From NCBI GenBank assembly GCA_033032175.1, contig CM065321.1, positions 5,726,501-5,790,500 of the forward strand: 64,000 nucleotides of DNA, in the 5' to 3' direction. The stretch is from Saturnia japonica. Its lineage: Eukaryota > Arthropoda > Insecta > Lepidoptera > Saturniidae. Each line of letters starts with the position of its first letter. Position 1 is the stretch's first letter. This document shows positions 10,998-23,473 of the stretch, in pieces. Both the position numbers and the translations under genes were made by a program. The notes beneath the pieces were generated by a model. The model made no database searches. It saw only the letters and a program-made list of their open reading frames with translations, and was not told the origin of the DNA.

Positions 10998-11239
10998 GCT
11001 CTAACAATATTGTGACGCACTTGTTAACACTGTCTGGGGAGTTTCTGTGGCAATTCAAAATACATGTTTTCAGTTCAACTACCTTAAATATAATCCACTT
11101 CAAGTATGCACAATAAACCAAATTATGTCACGCAAAATACCACTAATATACCTACCACAAGTAATATACGATCAAAGAACTTAGGAAAATGAGTTAAATT
11201 CAAACGAAAACATGGCAACTCAAGACCCGCTAAAACTCC
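10998..11239 (-). repeat. Rep-M copy
   Basis: On the minus strand this runs from GGAGTTTTAGCGGGTCTTGA (rc of 11220-11239) to the AACTCC block at about 11038. It matches the copy at 51948-52520 along its length, including 'cacttcaagtatgcacaat'. Confidence 0.6.
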
Positions 11240-13077
11240 ACAGCTGCTGTAGTCATAAAGTGCTTTTTACGCGCCAAGTGACAGCGGGCGTTCACATTAT
11301 TAGTCCCGGTGTCACCCGATGTCATTGGGTGCGTGCGACGTTTTCCATTGGTGGGCGATGTCGCGGGCGGCCGTGCGACATCTCTGATTGGTTGCATTTG
11401 TCACTCGGCGGGCGGGGCTTGGTTGTTCTAATTTCTCAATAAATAGAATACATCTGAAAGTAAATAAACTTTCTATTATTTGCTCTCTTTTTTCCCACTT
11501 TGTGCTTTCGGTATGTAGGTACCGTTTTTACCTATTTACCTAGAAACTTGGGTAGGTAGGTAATCGGAAATCTGAAAAATGTATCACATAAATTTAATAA
11601 TATTTTCTTATATAGATATTTTTATTACCGGATTAGGTACCAACTATTTATTTATTTTCTTAGGTGTAGGTACTTACTTATTCCGTTGTTCCAATTTCAA
11701 TTTCAAATCCATCTGAAGCGTTCTTTTATTTCTTATAACACAGCATCGGCTGAGTGCGAGAGGGTCATCAGTCGGCATGTGCGCGGGGGAAGGGGAGCGG
11801 TATTGATCGCAACACTTCACCCCCTTCCCCTGTTCGACGGATTCCTTCCAGTAGGTACCTATCCATGACATCTGCAAAAATTTTATACAATTTACAAAAA
11901 GTGGACTTATGAGGGTAGATAGATATCTTGGTATATCGGTACCTAATCGAACCGATTTTTAATATACAAGAAATTCATTTATCGAAATAAAATATGTAAA
12001 GAATTTTTTTTTAATTACTTATATAATATACCTATCTATAGGTGCTTAAATAACGTAAAACAAAAGGCTTAGCAAGCATCTTCATGATGTAGGTAACTGC
12101 CTAGAGTTTTTGTTGCAATGTGTCAAAATTCACTCTCATGAGTTAACGCGCCAGTATTTTAAAAGGTGAGTCATGTACCTATCTATTTATCAATGTTATT
12201 CAAAAACTTAACTAACTTGACAGAAACTAGTACATTTATAACTATCTAATGAGATATCTCTGCTCACCCATTTACGTGATATAAATTATCTTTACCTACC
12301 TGTAATTAAATAAGCATAAATAAGTATCTATAAGTAATTATTTTCATAACTACTACCGTATTCAACGAAAGTACCTTATAATACTTAGGTACTCGTAAGC
12401 ACTAAGTTTTAAGTCACCTCTCATCTCTTGGATTGATTATTTTCCGCGTTATTGTTAAATAATTTGAACTTTAATTGAGGTGTTAAGGTTTAAAGCAGAT
12501 TGGTTTGACAACGTTCTGTGATTGGTCGATTATTGCCTACGGAGTGCCTGTCACACCGTTGCGTTATATTGTACCGTTTTTGATTATATGTAAAGCTACG
12601 CAATACTTAGTTTAGCTTTAGATCCAATAACATTTTATAAATAGACACGCTTTACTCTCACTAAAAGCGACTTGCATACCGTACAAATTTTGTTACCACT
12701 ACTTTGATACAAAAGAGGTAGGTAATCATAGCGTGAGGCAAACTCTGTTGTCAAAAAAGGACAAAACTTGCTTCTCTCTCCCCCTGGTTTCAAATCGAGA
12801 GCGAACTGAAGGCAATTGTCCACCATTCACGATTGTATATAAAGAGCATCAATGCCGTATCTACTTATAAAATATTATTGTTTAGATTTCATAACATCAA
12901 GTGCACCAATTAGGTATATCAGATACGACAGGCAAAGCAAAAAAAAAAAACAAGCAAATAGGCTTAACTACTTAGGTACAATAATTAAATCTAGATAAAG
13001 GCTGTAGCCAATCCTATGAGTTGATGGTATATCTACTTACCTATATGTTTTCTTAAGAATTTAAAATCTATTCTTTA
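11240..13077. other. No gene; one GC-rich stretch
   Basis: 11250-11435 is GC-rich with repeated GTGACA/GCGGGCG words, and a 76-codon frame (11212-11442) is open only because stops are rare there. 11940-13077 is AT-rich with TAGGTA tracts. 12620-12840 looks like a diverged interspersed repeat, but I cannot name it. Confidence 0.35.
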
Positions 13078-13750
13078 CTAGCAGAGTGCCCACGGCTCCA
13101 CACGCGTTTTGTAGGTACTACACAGTAGTTATTTACATAGAATAATTGTTTTTTATTCATACTGTTGACAATTAATATGCCGTATAAATTAAGAAATTTG
13201 ACGCCTTTTGACGGACACTTTTTCAAATATAGAGATGGTGAACCTTTGCAGTATGTATTTCCCCTGTACCTACAATTTTCATTAAAATCTGTTAACATTA
13301 TTATAATTTTCTACGATTTCTAATGTATTGTTAAGGATTTTTATGGCCTCTTAATTGTGGTATAGTCGAATGGGTTGAAAATTGATGAAAATTTATATTT
13401 TTGGACTTCTTCTTTTACAAATTCTAAAAGTAATATTAACAATTGTTATAGCCCAACAATTAAGTGATTACTTATACTTCCCTTGTACAATATTTCATCA
13501 AATCAGTTAAGAGGTAATGGAATTTTAAATGTTTAAATCTTTTTCACTATTCCTAAAAATCTTATTGAAAATTCTCATAGCCCACCCATTACTAATGGAA
13601 TAATTTATACTTTCCGTGTACAAAAATTTATGAAAATTAGGCAAAATTTGACGATTTTTTTATATTTTTTTTTTACCATTTATAATTTTTTTTTTACATT
13701 TGGACAAAAAATTTACTGTACTGACAGATCTAGAGATATATTAATATAGA
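13078..13750 (-). mobile_element. Hel-4, Helitron-like element
   Basis: On the minus strand it begins A|TCTATATTAATATATC (rc ending at 13750). It ends GGAGCCGTGGGCACTCTGCTAG|T (last 20: GCCGTGGGCACTCTGCTAGT; rc of about 13077-13099). The A|TC start and CTAG|T end fit Helitron rules. No coding capacity. Internal 'atagcccaacaattaa...' and 'atagcccacccattac...' segments are imperfect direct repeats. Confidence 0.6.
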
Positions 13751-14274
13751 TAGTATGCATAAATACATTAGTAGTCAACCACTCTCAAAAGGCTGGACTG
13801 TTTATATAAAAATTTGGCATACCTGCCAATCACTTTATATTACGATATAAAAAAAATGCTCAGCGAAGGCTACACGCCCATTAGCTAGTACCTATTAAAT
13901 GTATTATACCTATTTACCTATACTATAACGGTAATTACTTCTAAGGTATTGAAAGGGGGTGCCAAAACTTGTATCAAGAAAATTATTTTTGGTGATAGAT
14001 TTATCTCAATTGATAAATCATTATTTGCAACTTCATGGCATAAAAATAATCAAATAGAAAATATATGAGAAAGACGTTTTAAAACATAGTTGTGTTGAAT
14101 AGTGTAATAGTTAGATACCCATTTTTCGACCGCAAAATTGCATCACTGTGCGAAGCATCGACCCACTAGATAAATTCAATATTTAAATTTAACATCTGAA
14201 ATATTATAGATCAACTATTACATTTTGTTTAAGCTCAATTATTATTGGAGATACCGTAAGTTGAAAACCTAACA

Positions 14275-14640
14275 GTGTTACGTGACGGTGTGAGATACGG
14301 TACCATGACGTCGATTCAAACCATAAAAGCGATCAATAAAACCGATTGGTTCGAGTCTAGGTCGCGACGGTGGCGACTCAACACGGCGACGTGTGGAACT
14401 AAACGCATTAGACACTCGCCGTTAAACAGTAATTTGTGTCCATTTATTACCTTCGCTTTATTGGGGGATAAACGAAGGGAGTGATTGCGTGATATTAAAC
14501 ACTGATGAGCTTCGAGACGGTGCCCTTGTAAGTTATAACTTTGATATCTAGGTTTCCAGGCAGGCTCGCGGGATATAAAATGGCCCTCTAAGGGCATTTA
14601 AATATGTCTCCACCACCACCAACGGGGGGCTTCCACCATG
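14275..14640. other. Single-copy-looking island, open on both strands
   Basis: Overlapping frames exist on both strands (14275-14484 + and 14316-14597 -), which usually means low stop density and not coding. The block is complex, CpG-containing and unlike the repeats here. CTTGTAAGTTAT (14525) resembles a splice donor, but no matching domain is seen. Confidence 0.3.
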
Positions 14641-14689
14641 CGTTTTGTGTCATGCTCTTTATTTTTAAACTTCGACACAAAAAGAGGGA

Positions 14690-14850
14690 TGTATTTATGT
14701 ATCTGTGTCATCGTAGTTAATAAACGGCTGAACCGATTATGGTCTAGTTTTTGTTTGTTTGTTAAGTGGCTTGTTCAGTAGTGTTCTTAGCTATACATCA
14801 AGAAAATCTGTTCAGCCGTCTGAAGATTATCAACTCTTTTATAGTTAATA
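14690..14850. mobile_element. Fragment of a Helitron-like repeat
   Basis: Contains 'aaacggctgaaccgattatg' and an inverted 'atctgttcagccgtct', words typical of the interiors of the Hel families in this window. No termini seen. Confidence 0.35.
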
Positions 14851-15161
14851 AATACACGTAAGCATTTTCCACGGGTCTGTTTGAGCTGAGATTTGCTATT
14901 CTGTTATTTCAATGATGTTAGAAAGACCTTGAGTTGTTGCTGCGGCGTCATCTGGAACACTTATTAAACCTAACTCCTCGTCGAATTAAAGCAGAGTTAT
15001 CGTATTTAGGCTTACTGGAAAAATCTTAATGAATAGGATTTACCTTGTGTATTAACTGTTTTTAAATAAAAAGTTTACTAATTTACCTTTAAGTATCTAA
15101 ATTTATCATTAGTTGGCGGCCCATCTCCAGAGTTGATTAGGCAGCATTGATGTAGCTGATT

Positions 15162-15178
15162 TTGACCTTGAAGGTCAA
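15162..15178. promoter_or_regulatory. FTZ-F1/ERR-like palindrome
   Basis: TTGACCTTGAAGGTCAA is a 17-bp near-palindrome. On the minus strand TGACCTTGA reads TCAAGGTCA, the established consensus for FTZ-F1/ERR-type nuclear receptors. The plus strand offers a second half-site, GAAGGTCA. Occupancy is unknown. Confidence 0.35.
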
Positions 15179-15379
15179 GTGGGTAATAACAGTGTAGTGA
15201 TCTACCTCCTGTGATTTCGCTCCGATGTGATCCCGGGCTTTAGATGATCATTGTTAAGCAAGGCGTCCATTTAAGGCTATGGAGCAGGCGTATTTTTTCG
15301 TTACAATGTGGCTAGACCCGGTACTACTCGTAGACTACTTCCAGGCCATTGCATGGTAGTAGGATAGTATCCTATCTTC

Positions 15380-16735
15380 GCGAAAAAATGTGCAGCTATT
15401 TTAGCTCAACCTTTAAGCATCATTTTTAACAAATCACTTAGTGAAAGCGTTTTTCCTCAGAAATGGAAGGAAGCCTTGGTCGTTCCGATTCACAAGGGTG
15501 GTTCAAGAACGAAAATCGAAACATATAGGCCTGATAAAATAGAGATGCAATTGTACAGATTCTTATTTATTGCATCGGGTGTACCCCAGGGCTCTCATCT
15601 TGGACCCCTATTATTTAACGTATACGTGAGAGACATTGGTTCCTGCTTTAAATATGCAAATTTCTCTATGTATACTGATGACACTAAAATATTTATGCCA
15701 ATATGTACTGTTGATGATTGTAACAAATTGCAATTAGTTTTTGACAGGTTGAGCGAATACTGCTCACTCAATCTTTTGGATCTTAATGTGGCCAAATGCC
15801 AGTGCATTACATACATGCGCAAAAAAGTGTCCTTAAATATAATTATAGACTTAATAATACAACAGTTTCCAGAGTAACATGCGTTAGGGATCTGGGAGTA
15901 TATCTCGATCATAAATTATTATATGTAGATCACTATGAATACATTACTCAGAAATCTTATAAAATGTTGGGCTTCATAACTAGATTATCAATTAATTTTA
16001 AAAATAATTCGTCTATGAAAGTTTTACTTTGTGCTCATGTAAGAAGTTTTTTAGAATTTGCATCTCAAATATGGACTCCCTATTATAACATACATAGCCA
16101 TAGAATTGAAAACATTCAAAATAATTTTTTGAAGATGCTGAGACGTCATGATATGCTTTTATCAACGGATATAAATGAGAACTTACGGAATTGGGTATGT
16201 TATCCCTGAAACATAACGCTTGGTAGCTGGTCTGATGTTTTTATATAATTTGATGAACAATAAAATCGATTGTTCATGTTTGTTGGAAAGAATTGGTCTA
16301 AGGACTACAACTAAAGATATCCGTAAACCCCAGACCTTTCACGTTCGTACAACCAAGACCAATTATGCCCATAATTCAGTGTTGATAAGATGTACACAGT
16401 TAGGTATATAATGGAAAAGCTGAAAATTTGGACATATTTTTTTACAGTAATGCAGCGTTTAGAAGAAAGAAAAGCTATTGATTTATTCAGAATTTGATAA
16501 ATATATGTGATTATTACACACACACATATGCACATACGCATTCACACCAGAAGCACTACATCGTTCTTTTTGATGCAAATAATATTTAATTAATAATTTC
16601 GTTGGGGTATAGAATTGTTATATCTTTATTGTAATACGATTGAAATCATTTTGGCTAAGCCAATATGTCAAGTTAATTATGTGTGTAAGTTAGAATTTAA
16701 GAGCTGTAGATTTCCTGAAATAAATAAATATTTCC
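15380..16735 (+). pseudogene. Jockey-like LINE relic, reverse-transcriptase and C-terminal region
   Basis: A dead non-LTR retrotransposon fragment. Frame 1 (15380-15877) reads FNKSLSES..FPQKWKEALVVPIHKGG, typical of the RT N-terminal side. It jumps from TYRPDK (about 15535) straight to SGVPQGSHLGPLLFNVYVRD, so the RT core between them is deleted. The catalytic box is YTDD, not the usual YADD. Frame 2 (15796-16209) carries the downstream thumb-like region (VRDLGVYLDHKL, MLGFITRLS, IENIQNNFLKMLRR). Frame 3 (16208-16411) carries the C-terminus (FLYNLMNNKIDCSCL). Two frameshifts separate the three. A TAAATAAATATT-type end at 16720-16735 may be the 3' terminus. Clade assignment (jockey/CR1 group) is inference. 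Confidence 0.85.
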
Positions 16736-18774
16736 TTAGCTGTCACTTAGATAGCAGGTAACAGGTCTATCTCTTACCAGCTTAGGAACTGAGCCTATAA
16801 GTGTATTTCGGTTTGTTAATGGTTTAAAGATAAACAATTTTCATTATTAGGTATAGTGGTCCTAAAAAATTTATAAGTTTTATTTCTAAGTGTTCCCCAG
16901 AACCTAACCATTTAGTAGAAAGTGGACTTCTAGCTATCGCAAATTGACGTCAAATTGCTGTCGTACATGAACGTAAAATAGATACCAAAAGTTGAAGAGT
17001 AACAGATGCAGCCGCGATCAAATTTGACTCAGAAATATCCCAACAGTCTCATAATAACTGAACAGACGTGTAATAAAATTTTAGAAATTATGTATCAAAA
17101 AAAATTTTACTTAGTTTTTATTACTTTTTTTTCGCGTTTTCAATAAAAAAAGTTTTTTTTCCAAATTTTGGTATTAATTTGTCCTCCGGTTTCGACACCA
17201 GATTATTACCAATTTTCTGCTAAGTACAGCTCAGCGTCCAATCGCTAGCAAAATATATAGGTACTTTCAAATAGAAGTTACCTACAATGACCTAAATGGT
17301 GTGATGTAATTATTTAGACATTAAAATTTAGTTATCACCAGGATCATTAATAGGGTGTTCATTAAAAAAGAAAACGGAATGTAGAGAATACGAAACGACG
17401 TGTAGGTACCTACTATGCATATTATAATATGTATTATACGAACGTTCGTAAATATACACACGTTCATGACTGCGGCAACAATAGACTATTAACAAGATCA
17501 GCAGATGCAAAGCCACCTGAGCGGAACACTCGCGCTGCGATCGCACTAAATCATAATATTTAACTGTAATGACGCGATAACACTCCCCGCCCGCGTCGCG
17601 GCGCGGTCGGGAGACACGTTGCTCCCCATTGGCAGAAAATGAAAATATGTTTTATTGCCAGATATATATTTTTTTGCAAAATAGTGCCTTTTTTAAATTA
17701 ATTTTATAACTGGTCACGTTGTAAGCAAAAAATACTTACCAACGTAAATAATAGCATCAGCTTTTAAATACAATAAATCTGATTTCAATAACAGGCAAAT
17801 CTACCACTTACTACCAATTTCAAGCATCGAGTAATCTAATTTATTTACCGTTAGCAGTTAGTTAAATAAAGTTTTGATTTTACCATCAGCGGAAAATAAA
17901 ATTTAAAACATGAAATATGACCAAATTCAAAAAAAATCGACACACTACTAGAGTATGACTTATGGGCGGCGGTTCTTAAAAATTAATATTGGTTCCGTTT
18001 TACCCTTGTTCTATCATATACAGTTTTAAACTGGAAATAATATGACAAGGATAAAGGATAATATTGTATTAAAAAGTTCATTGAAATTAATAATCCTTTC
18101 ATTTCTCTTACATGATTAACCTATAGATATTAATAACACAGTGATGACGAATTGAATGATACATCCTTTCACGATACAATAGGAACCGTTAGACGCATTA
18201 ATTTTACACCAATAATAAAGTTCCCTTTATTTTTTTTCTATGCTGACAACACCGAAAATTTCAAATGTCACGCCTCGTTCATCGCGGCATCGCGGGAAAA
18301 TAAACGAACTTGCTGTGTTCTTTTTTTCAAACTGGAGCGCCAGAAAAAGTTTATTTAAGTTTGGAGAACATGTTTGAAAACATTCCGTTATATCCTCATT
18401 TATAGAAGGATGCGTTCGTATTATTATTTTTTTGTCTTTTTAGAGTTCAAATAAATATAATTAATTACTGACGAATTCACAACTTAATATCTAAGAATGT
18501 TTCACTATTGACCACTTCGTCATGTTCATTCATCACAATCATGTGAAAAGTTTTGGAGAAAGCTTCAGAAACTTATAAAAAAAACTGAAATTTGTTCGAT
18601 CAACTCTTCACCGAATTACCAATGCAGTCAGAATACCCGTGTTCCGCACAATCTTATCTAATATTAAGTGACGATATAGCCCAAGATGGTAGTACGCTCA
18701 CCCTAGTGGAAGACTGGTTCTCAAGTGCATTTACCGGAATACAACTTTTTTTTTTTGTCTCACCTTGCTGTCAG
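16736..18774. other. No gene recognised
   Basis: AT-rich sequence. A CG-rich patch (CCCGCCCGCGTCGCGGCGCG, 17587-17606) stands out. The minus frame at 17328-17546 and plus frames at 18152-18780 have no domain features. Confidence 0.4.
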
Positions 18775-19062
18775 CCTTAGGGGCCCTATCCAAAAACAGA
18801 GCCGCTGCGGCTTTTACAACTTTACCGGGCTTGGGGGCGAGCGCTTAAGGCACTCAGCACAACAGAACACAACTGTTGATGCGACAGATTTTCAACTTGA
18901 TGGTGGTAGCTAGCCAGGCGGGGTGGAAGAGCCCTACCACCATGATATGATTTCATCACGATGTCTTCCTTCACCGAAAGCTCAGGATTATTGCAGGGAT
19001 TCGAACAAACGTCGATCGACGCGGAGTCCGTGCACGCTACCAACTGGTCATCATTGCTTCAT
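18775..19062 (-). mobile_element. SINE-C copy
   Basis: The minus-strand head has a B-box-like GTTCGAATCCC (rc of about 18995-19005). The body shows the antisense of TCATCACGATGTCTTCCTTC. The distal part 'aaaacagagccgctgcggct' recurs at 60065, so both copies share a 3' extension. Confidence 0.65.
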
Positions 19063-19604
19063 TGTCTACAGGTTGCCAAATTGTTTGATGTGCATGATAA
19101 CTACTCTGATCCTTAGGACCGTAGTGTCAAGATATTATATAGCCTACTCTTTCTCAGTAGTTGCAGAAAATGAGCGTTCTCCAACAAACAAAAATTTTCT
19201 ATTTTAGTAGTATAGGTAGATTTGGGTGTATAAGTTTTCAATGTACAGAACCCTTCAGTTTATAGCAACACTCAAGCTGTGTTTGTAGTTTTTTTTTACT
19301 TCGTTTTGTCATCGACACACCGGACATAATCGAATTTTTCGACAAACAATATGGGATGAAATTGGTTCCTTTATTCATCCTACCTTTTATAGCTTCGGTT
19401 AAATTAATGTTTGTATCTTGCTTTTGATATTTTGGTGTGTCGGATTTTCGATTATGATCCATCAAAACTACATACTAATCTTTAACTGTTATGAACTGTC
19501 TTGAACTTTGATTCCTTCTTCCCAATAATATATACAGTTATGTAAATATAATTTGTACTAAAAAACCATTTTTTTATACTTATTTTTTTTAGACTTATAG
19601 TTGT
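19063..19604. other. No feature recognised
   Basis: AT-rich sequence. 'gacacaccgga' (19314) and 'ggtgtgtcgga' (19433) are inverted near-matches about 120 bp apart, but no clear terminal repeats or target duplication accompany them. Confidence 0.35.
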
Positions 19605-19725
19605 GCGGCAGATTTTCAATTTGAAGATTGTAGCTAGACTTGGAAAATGCCCGACCACCGGGCTATGGTTTCATCACGATATTATCCTTCATAAACTCAG
19701 GCTTATGGCGAACCCAAATCGCGGT
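19605..19725 (-). mobile_element. SINE-C fragment
   Basis: 'cagattttcaatttgaagat', 'gtagctagacttgg' and 'ggtttcatcacgat' match the antisense SINE-C body. The tRNA head is degraded. Confidence 0.55.
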
Positions 19726-20139
19726 GTAAGAAAATTAAAACTGAGCTATTATCGTTTCAAAATATAATAATTAAAAATATAATTCTAGTATACTAGCTAA
19801 CAAATAAACAGATAGTTACCTACTGTTTTTAAAGTTAAACTTCTTTTGTCGCGTTTAGTAGAGGTAGATGGAAGTACGACATGACTATTAGTCATTCAAG
19901 ATAACAATTTGTGAATTCATTGTAATGCTATTTTTAAATAGTTCAAAAATAATTTAGCGTTGTGCAAATAAAGATTGTATTAATTTCATTACACGCTTGT
20001 TTAACTTACGCCAAATAATTACCTACCTACATATAAATTCTTAAGTCTGTATCTACCTACTTACTTATGTAAAGTTATATTTTTTTCATTAACTCAAATT
20101 CTAGAACGATTCTAGAGGAAGATAAGTAGGGCACAGATA

Positions 20140-20390
20140 ATTTTATTTGGAGATTTCTCTCTACTTGGGGCAGTGGGGCTCCGACTGGTGGAATACCTCC
20201 ACGGTCCCCCATACAGAAGATCGATAGGGTTTCCAGAGCTCATATGTTTCTAGTAAGTGGGGGGGGGGGGGGGTTCAAGGCCGACAATGCGCTTATTATA
20301 GGTACATAATATGGTATTCCAAGCGTCCATATAAGCTACAGTAGCCGCGTACTTACCAACAGGCGGGCCCGTATGCTTGTTTGTCACTTA
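20140..20390 (-). repeat. Rep-E copy with internal G15
   Basis: On the minus strand this runs from the 'cggcccgcctg' side (20360-20380) through the 'ggagacc..' middle to CCAAGTAGAGAGAAATCTCC (rc of about 20149-20168). A run of 15 G lies at 20259-20273. Confidence 0.6.
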
Positions 20391-20639
20391 GCAGTATTTA
20401 AAAAAAATCGACTAAGGTATGTAACATAAATACTTGTTCCAATATTTTTCAGTTAAACGGACTTATTTTTACTTTAGATTTCGATAATCCGTAACTCAGA
20501 AGTCTTTGCGTTGACTCAGAAATTCGAACCGGCTATGGAACAAAACCGCCCGTGGCCGAAACAAGACGCATAATTACAGAGATCACATTTACGAATGTAA
20601 ATGCGATCGAATGTGCCCTATCATAAATCATGTTGCGGT

Positions 20640-20835
20640 CATCTGCCGCCCGCGGCGCTGCCGACGCGTCCTACAACCGCCCAGTATAACATAACCACGT
20701 TTTATAATAATTTTAGTTAAGATGAAAGGTCTATTGTATTTGGATCTGTTACAAAATGTGTATCAACGGAAAGCATTGTAAGCGGCGCGTTCGTTTTTTA
20801 AATCGCGGCGGGCGCGTCTGACAGATGCATATAGT
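20640..20835. other. CpG-rich island
   Basis: GCCGCCCGCGGCGCTGCCG (20647) and GCGGCGGGCGCGTCTGACAG (20804) bracket a less GC-rich centre. No repeat match and no open frame of note. It could be a CpG-containing regulatory region. Confidence 0.3.
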
Positions 20836-21619
20836 GTTGCCATGTGTGATGTGCTAGGGATTTTGTTATAGGGTGAGTGTACCTAGTATGGATTTAGATG
20901 TGGGTTTATTGTCGACAGATTAGTGAAATATGTTTGGATCTTATACATATTAATATTATTAAAGAAGTATAGCAATTTAAATCCCACTGAGAAAGTGTTA
21001 CGGTAATGTTATTATAATCTTTAGACGTTTTTTGCCTAAGTCATAATATTACTCTACTAGCAAAAATATTATTGGATACGATCGCCACCAAACTTTACAT
21101 GTTCTATAATATCTATTCTATAATATCCTATGTATACTTAATATATATCTACTGTACTAAATTAAATAGCTTTCTGCGATATGGGTAATAACCACCGCAA
21201 CGTAAAAGGCAGACCATCAAAATAGGTATACTTACTTAGTTATTAATTTGAAAAATAAAGAAATTCATAACTTATTTTAATTTAAAAAAATTGAATGAGA
21301 CTTCTTAAGCGGCGACTTGTTAATTGAATGAGAATTGAGAGTAAGATAAAAGGACGCCGTCACGTTTGGGTACATTTCGTTAAATGAGAGAGAAGAGATA
21401 CCTAGATATAACGTTGAGAGAAAGAGAAAGAGGGTTATACATTGGGTATCTAATACACATTTTGGCTTTTCGCATCTTTCTATTATAGAAGTGCCTCTTC
21501 TATCACGAGGACGGTGCTGCACGCACAATTTCTTTGTTATTTAGGTATTGGCCAACAGGTACCTATTTATAATTTAACATACCAACTTAGTTGCTAACAG
21601 CTGCTAATACTTACTAACT

Positions 21620-21874
21620 GCTTCATTAGCTTAGTGTTCGTAAACGAAAATGCTATGTTCGAGGTCTTGAGATCGATTCCCAGGAGGAGTAACATGTTAT
21701 TAAATTTTTCTAAGAAATTCTTAGTAGCAGCACGGAGTATGGCTTGATATTAATGGCAATAGGCTCGCCCCCTATTACATGGGACCTAAAAACATACTCG
21801 GCGAACCGTGGACGTACGTTAGTACACCTCTGCCTAACTCTTAGGGAATACAAGCGTGATGGTATGTTATGTTA
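21620..21874 (+). mobile_element. SINE-B, full-length-looking copy
   Basis: The head is CTTCATTAGCTTAGTG with an A-box-like TTAGCTTAGTG and a B-box-like GATCGATTCCC (21671). The body contains 'tctaagaaattcttagtagc', 'aataggctcgccccctatta', 'aacatactcggcgaaccgtg' and 'tctgcctaactcttaggg'. It ends 'gtgatggtatgttatgtta'. This uninterrupted copy serves as the empty-site reference for the interrupted one at 27030. Confidence 0.8.
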
Positions 21875-22311
21875 GATAATAGTGTTGGTGACACAATTAC
21901 ACACTCGGCCATTTAATTACAAACTAAGCAGACCTTGGATGCAATGAGGTTTGATAGCTCATTAAAAAATAAATAATGAAATAAATATATTATGGCGTGT
22001 GCACAGTTTCACTCACCTTGGGTTTTCGCGAGTCGGATCTTGTGTTCCAGGTGGTGGCTTCGTTCCAAAGGTGGTTTTAGGAGGACACATGACACAGTTT
22101 TAAAACAATTTATACGTTTTTATAATAATTTGCGCGCGCAAGCTATCCAGTTGTCGAAACGGCTAAACAACTTCAACAGATGACGCTAGGTGCGTCGAGT
22201 ACTCGGATGAACCTGTGTTGCCAATAATAAAAAACCCAACACCTTGTATTATGGTAACGAAGCAGTTTGTATATACCTATTATACATATATAAAGGTATT
22301 TATATTAAACA
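21875..22311. other. Unassigned sequence with short frames
   Basis: Frames at 21992-22183 and 22215-22433 (the latter runs into Hel-3) have no recognisable domain. The sequence around 22000-22200 is less AT-rich and not repeated in the window. Confidence 0.3.
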
Positions 22312-22599
22312 TTAGCAGGTACCCGCGACTTCGTCTGCGTATTATTAAATATACACAGACTGATCTTGGAACACCACAAACCAAAAAAATCATATATGGG
22401 TATTTTATGGGTTTGAAGGATAACACTGGTTAAGCTATGACTGTTACCAGAATAAAGAGTACCCTATGTGTTATTCCAAGTCATAGACTATCTGTGTGTG
22501 TATCTGTGTAATTTCATCTAAATCCGTTCAGCCATTTTTGCGTGATTAAGTAACAAACATCCAAACATACAAACTTTCACATTTATTATATTAGTAGGA
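22312..22599 (-). mobile_element. Hel-3, Helitron-like element
   Basis: First Hel-3 copy. On the minus strand it begins A|TCCTACTAATATAATAAATG, contains 'aacggatttagatgaaattaca' (20 shown: AACGGATTTAGATGAAATTA) and 'acagatagtctatgactt'. It ends GACGAAGTCGCGGGTACCTG with CTAG changed to CTAA. Related copies are at 51997-52382 and 63385-63761. Confidence 0.65.
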
Positions 22600-22639
22600 T
22601 TTAGACACACAACTGACAATTAAGTTTATCGTACAAAAT

Positions 22640-22725
22640 TCATTCATATTCGGGAATTGAACCAACGACCTCTCGCCTGAATAGTAGTAGGGTTTATTAC
22701 TACCACATCTCGAGTCCTGAAGAAA
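22640..22725 (-). mobile_element. tRNA-derived SINE head, family uncertain
   Basis: On the minus strand a B-box-like GGTTCAATTCCCG follows ATGTGGTAGTAATAAACCC. Only the head is recognisable. It is not a tRNA gene, since acceptor and anticodon stems do not pair. Confidence 0.4.
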
Positions 22726-23473
22726 TTGTTATTAAACCTTGTTTTTTAATACATACTTATATTAATAATTAATCTTAAATACCCAATTTACAAAAAAATC
22801 CTTGTTCAAAATATTTTCGAATATGTTGTCACTTTAAAAATAAAAATAACCAGTTAGTTCTGTTGATGAAGTCATAAATTATTAGTATTACGAAGAACTT
22901 GTCGATCACATTTATTCATTTCATGCAACTGTCAACAGGTTTTCGTTTCGTCCGATAAACATAATACAAGGCAATCGCGACCAGTTCGCGGAATAAAAAT
23001 CTTATCGTGAGATCTCTCGACTTGTAAATCGTAACTAGGGTTGCCAACTTTAATATATAATATAGTACCTTTTATATTCAGCTTCCGACTACTAAATTTC
23101 TTAAAAATATATATAGTAAGAGAAACTACTGTATTTTTAGTGGATAAAAAATTTGGCTCCATTATTTGGGTATTCTAAAATATTTAAGCGTAAAACGGAA
23201 CTCAGTTCATTTAGCCTTTTCTTCTTTGTGAATGAGACTTGGTATATCACTTTCAATTTGATTTTTTGTCATTAACATAATTATCTGTCTATCGAACAGC
23301 AATTAGACATCTCCTATTTTTTTTTTTCACGTAATATCCTTAAAACTACTATATCTGATATAAAACAAATTGGCAACCCTATTCGTAACCGACTCACAAG
23401 CTCATGTGTGTAGGTACTCGAATTTTTATCAAACTGACATTTAAATTGATTCAAATTTAGAGATTATGGAGTA
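22726..23473. other. No feature recognised
   Basis: AT-rich. The minus frame 22932-23162 shows no domain. 'ggttgccaactttaa' (23040) and 'ttggcaaccctattcg' (23370) are inverted words that might mark an old TIR element of about 330 bp, but the rest of the arms do not pair. Confidence 0.3.
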
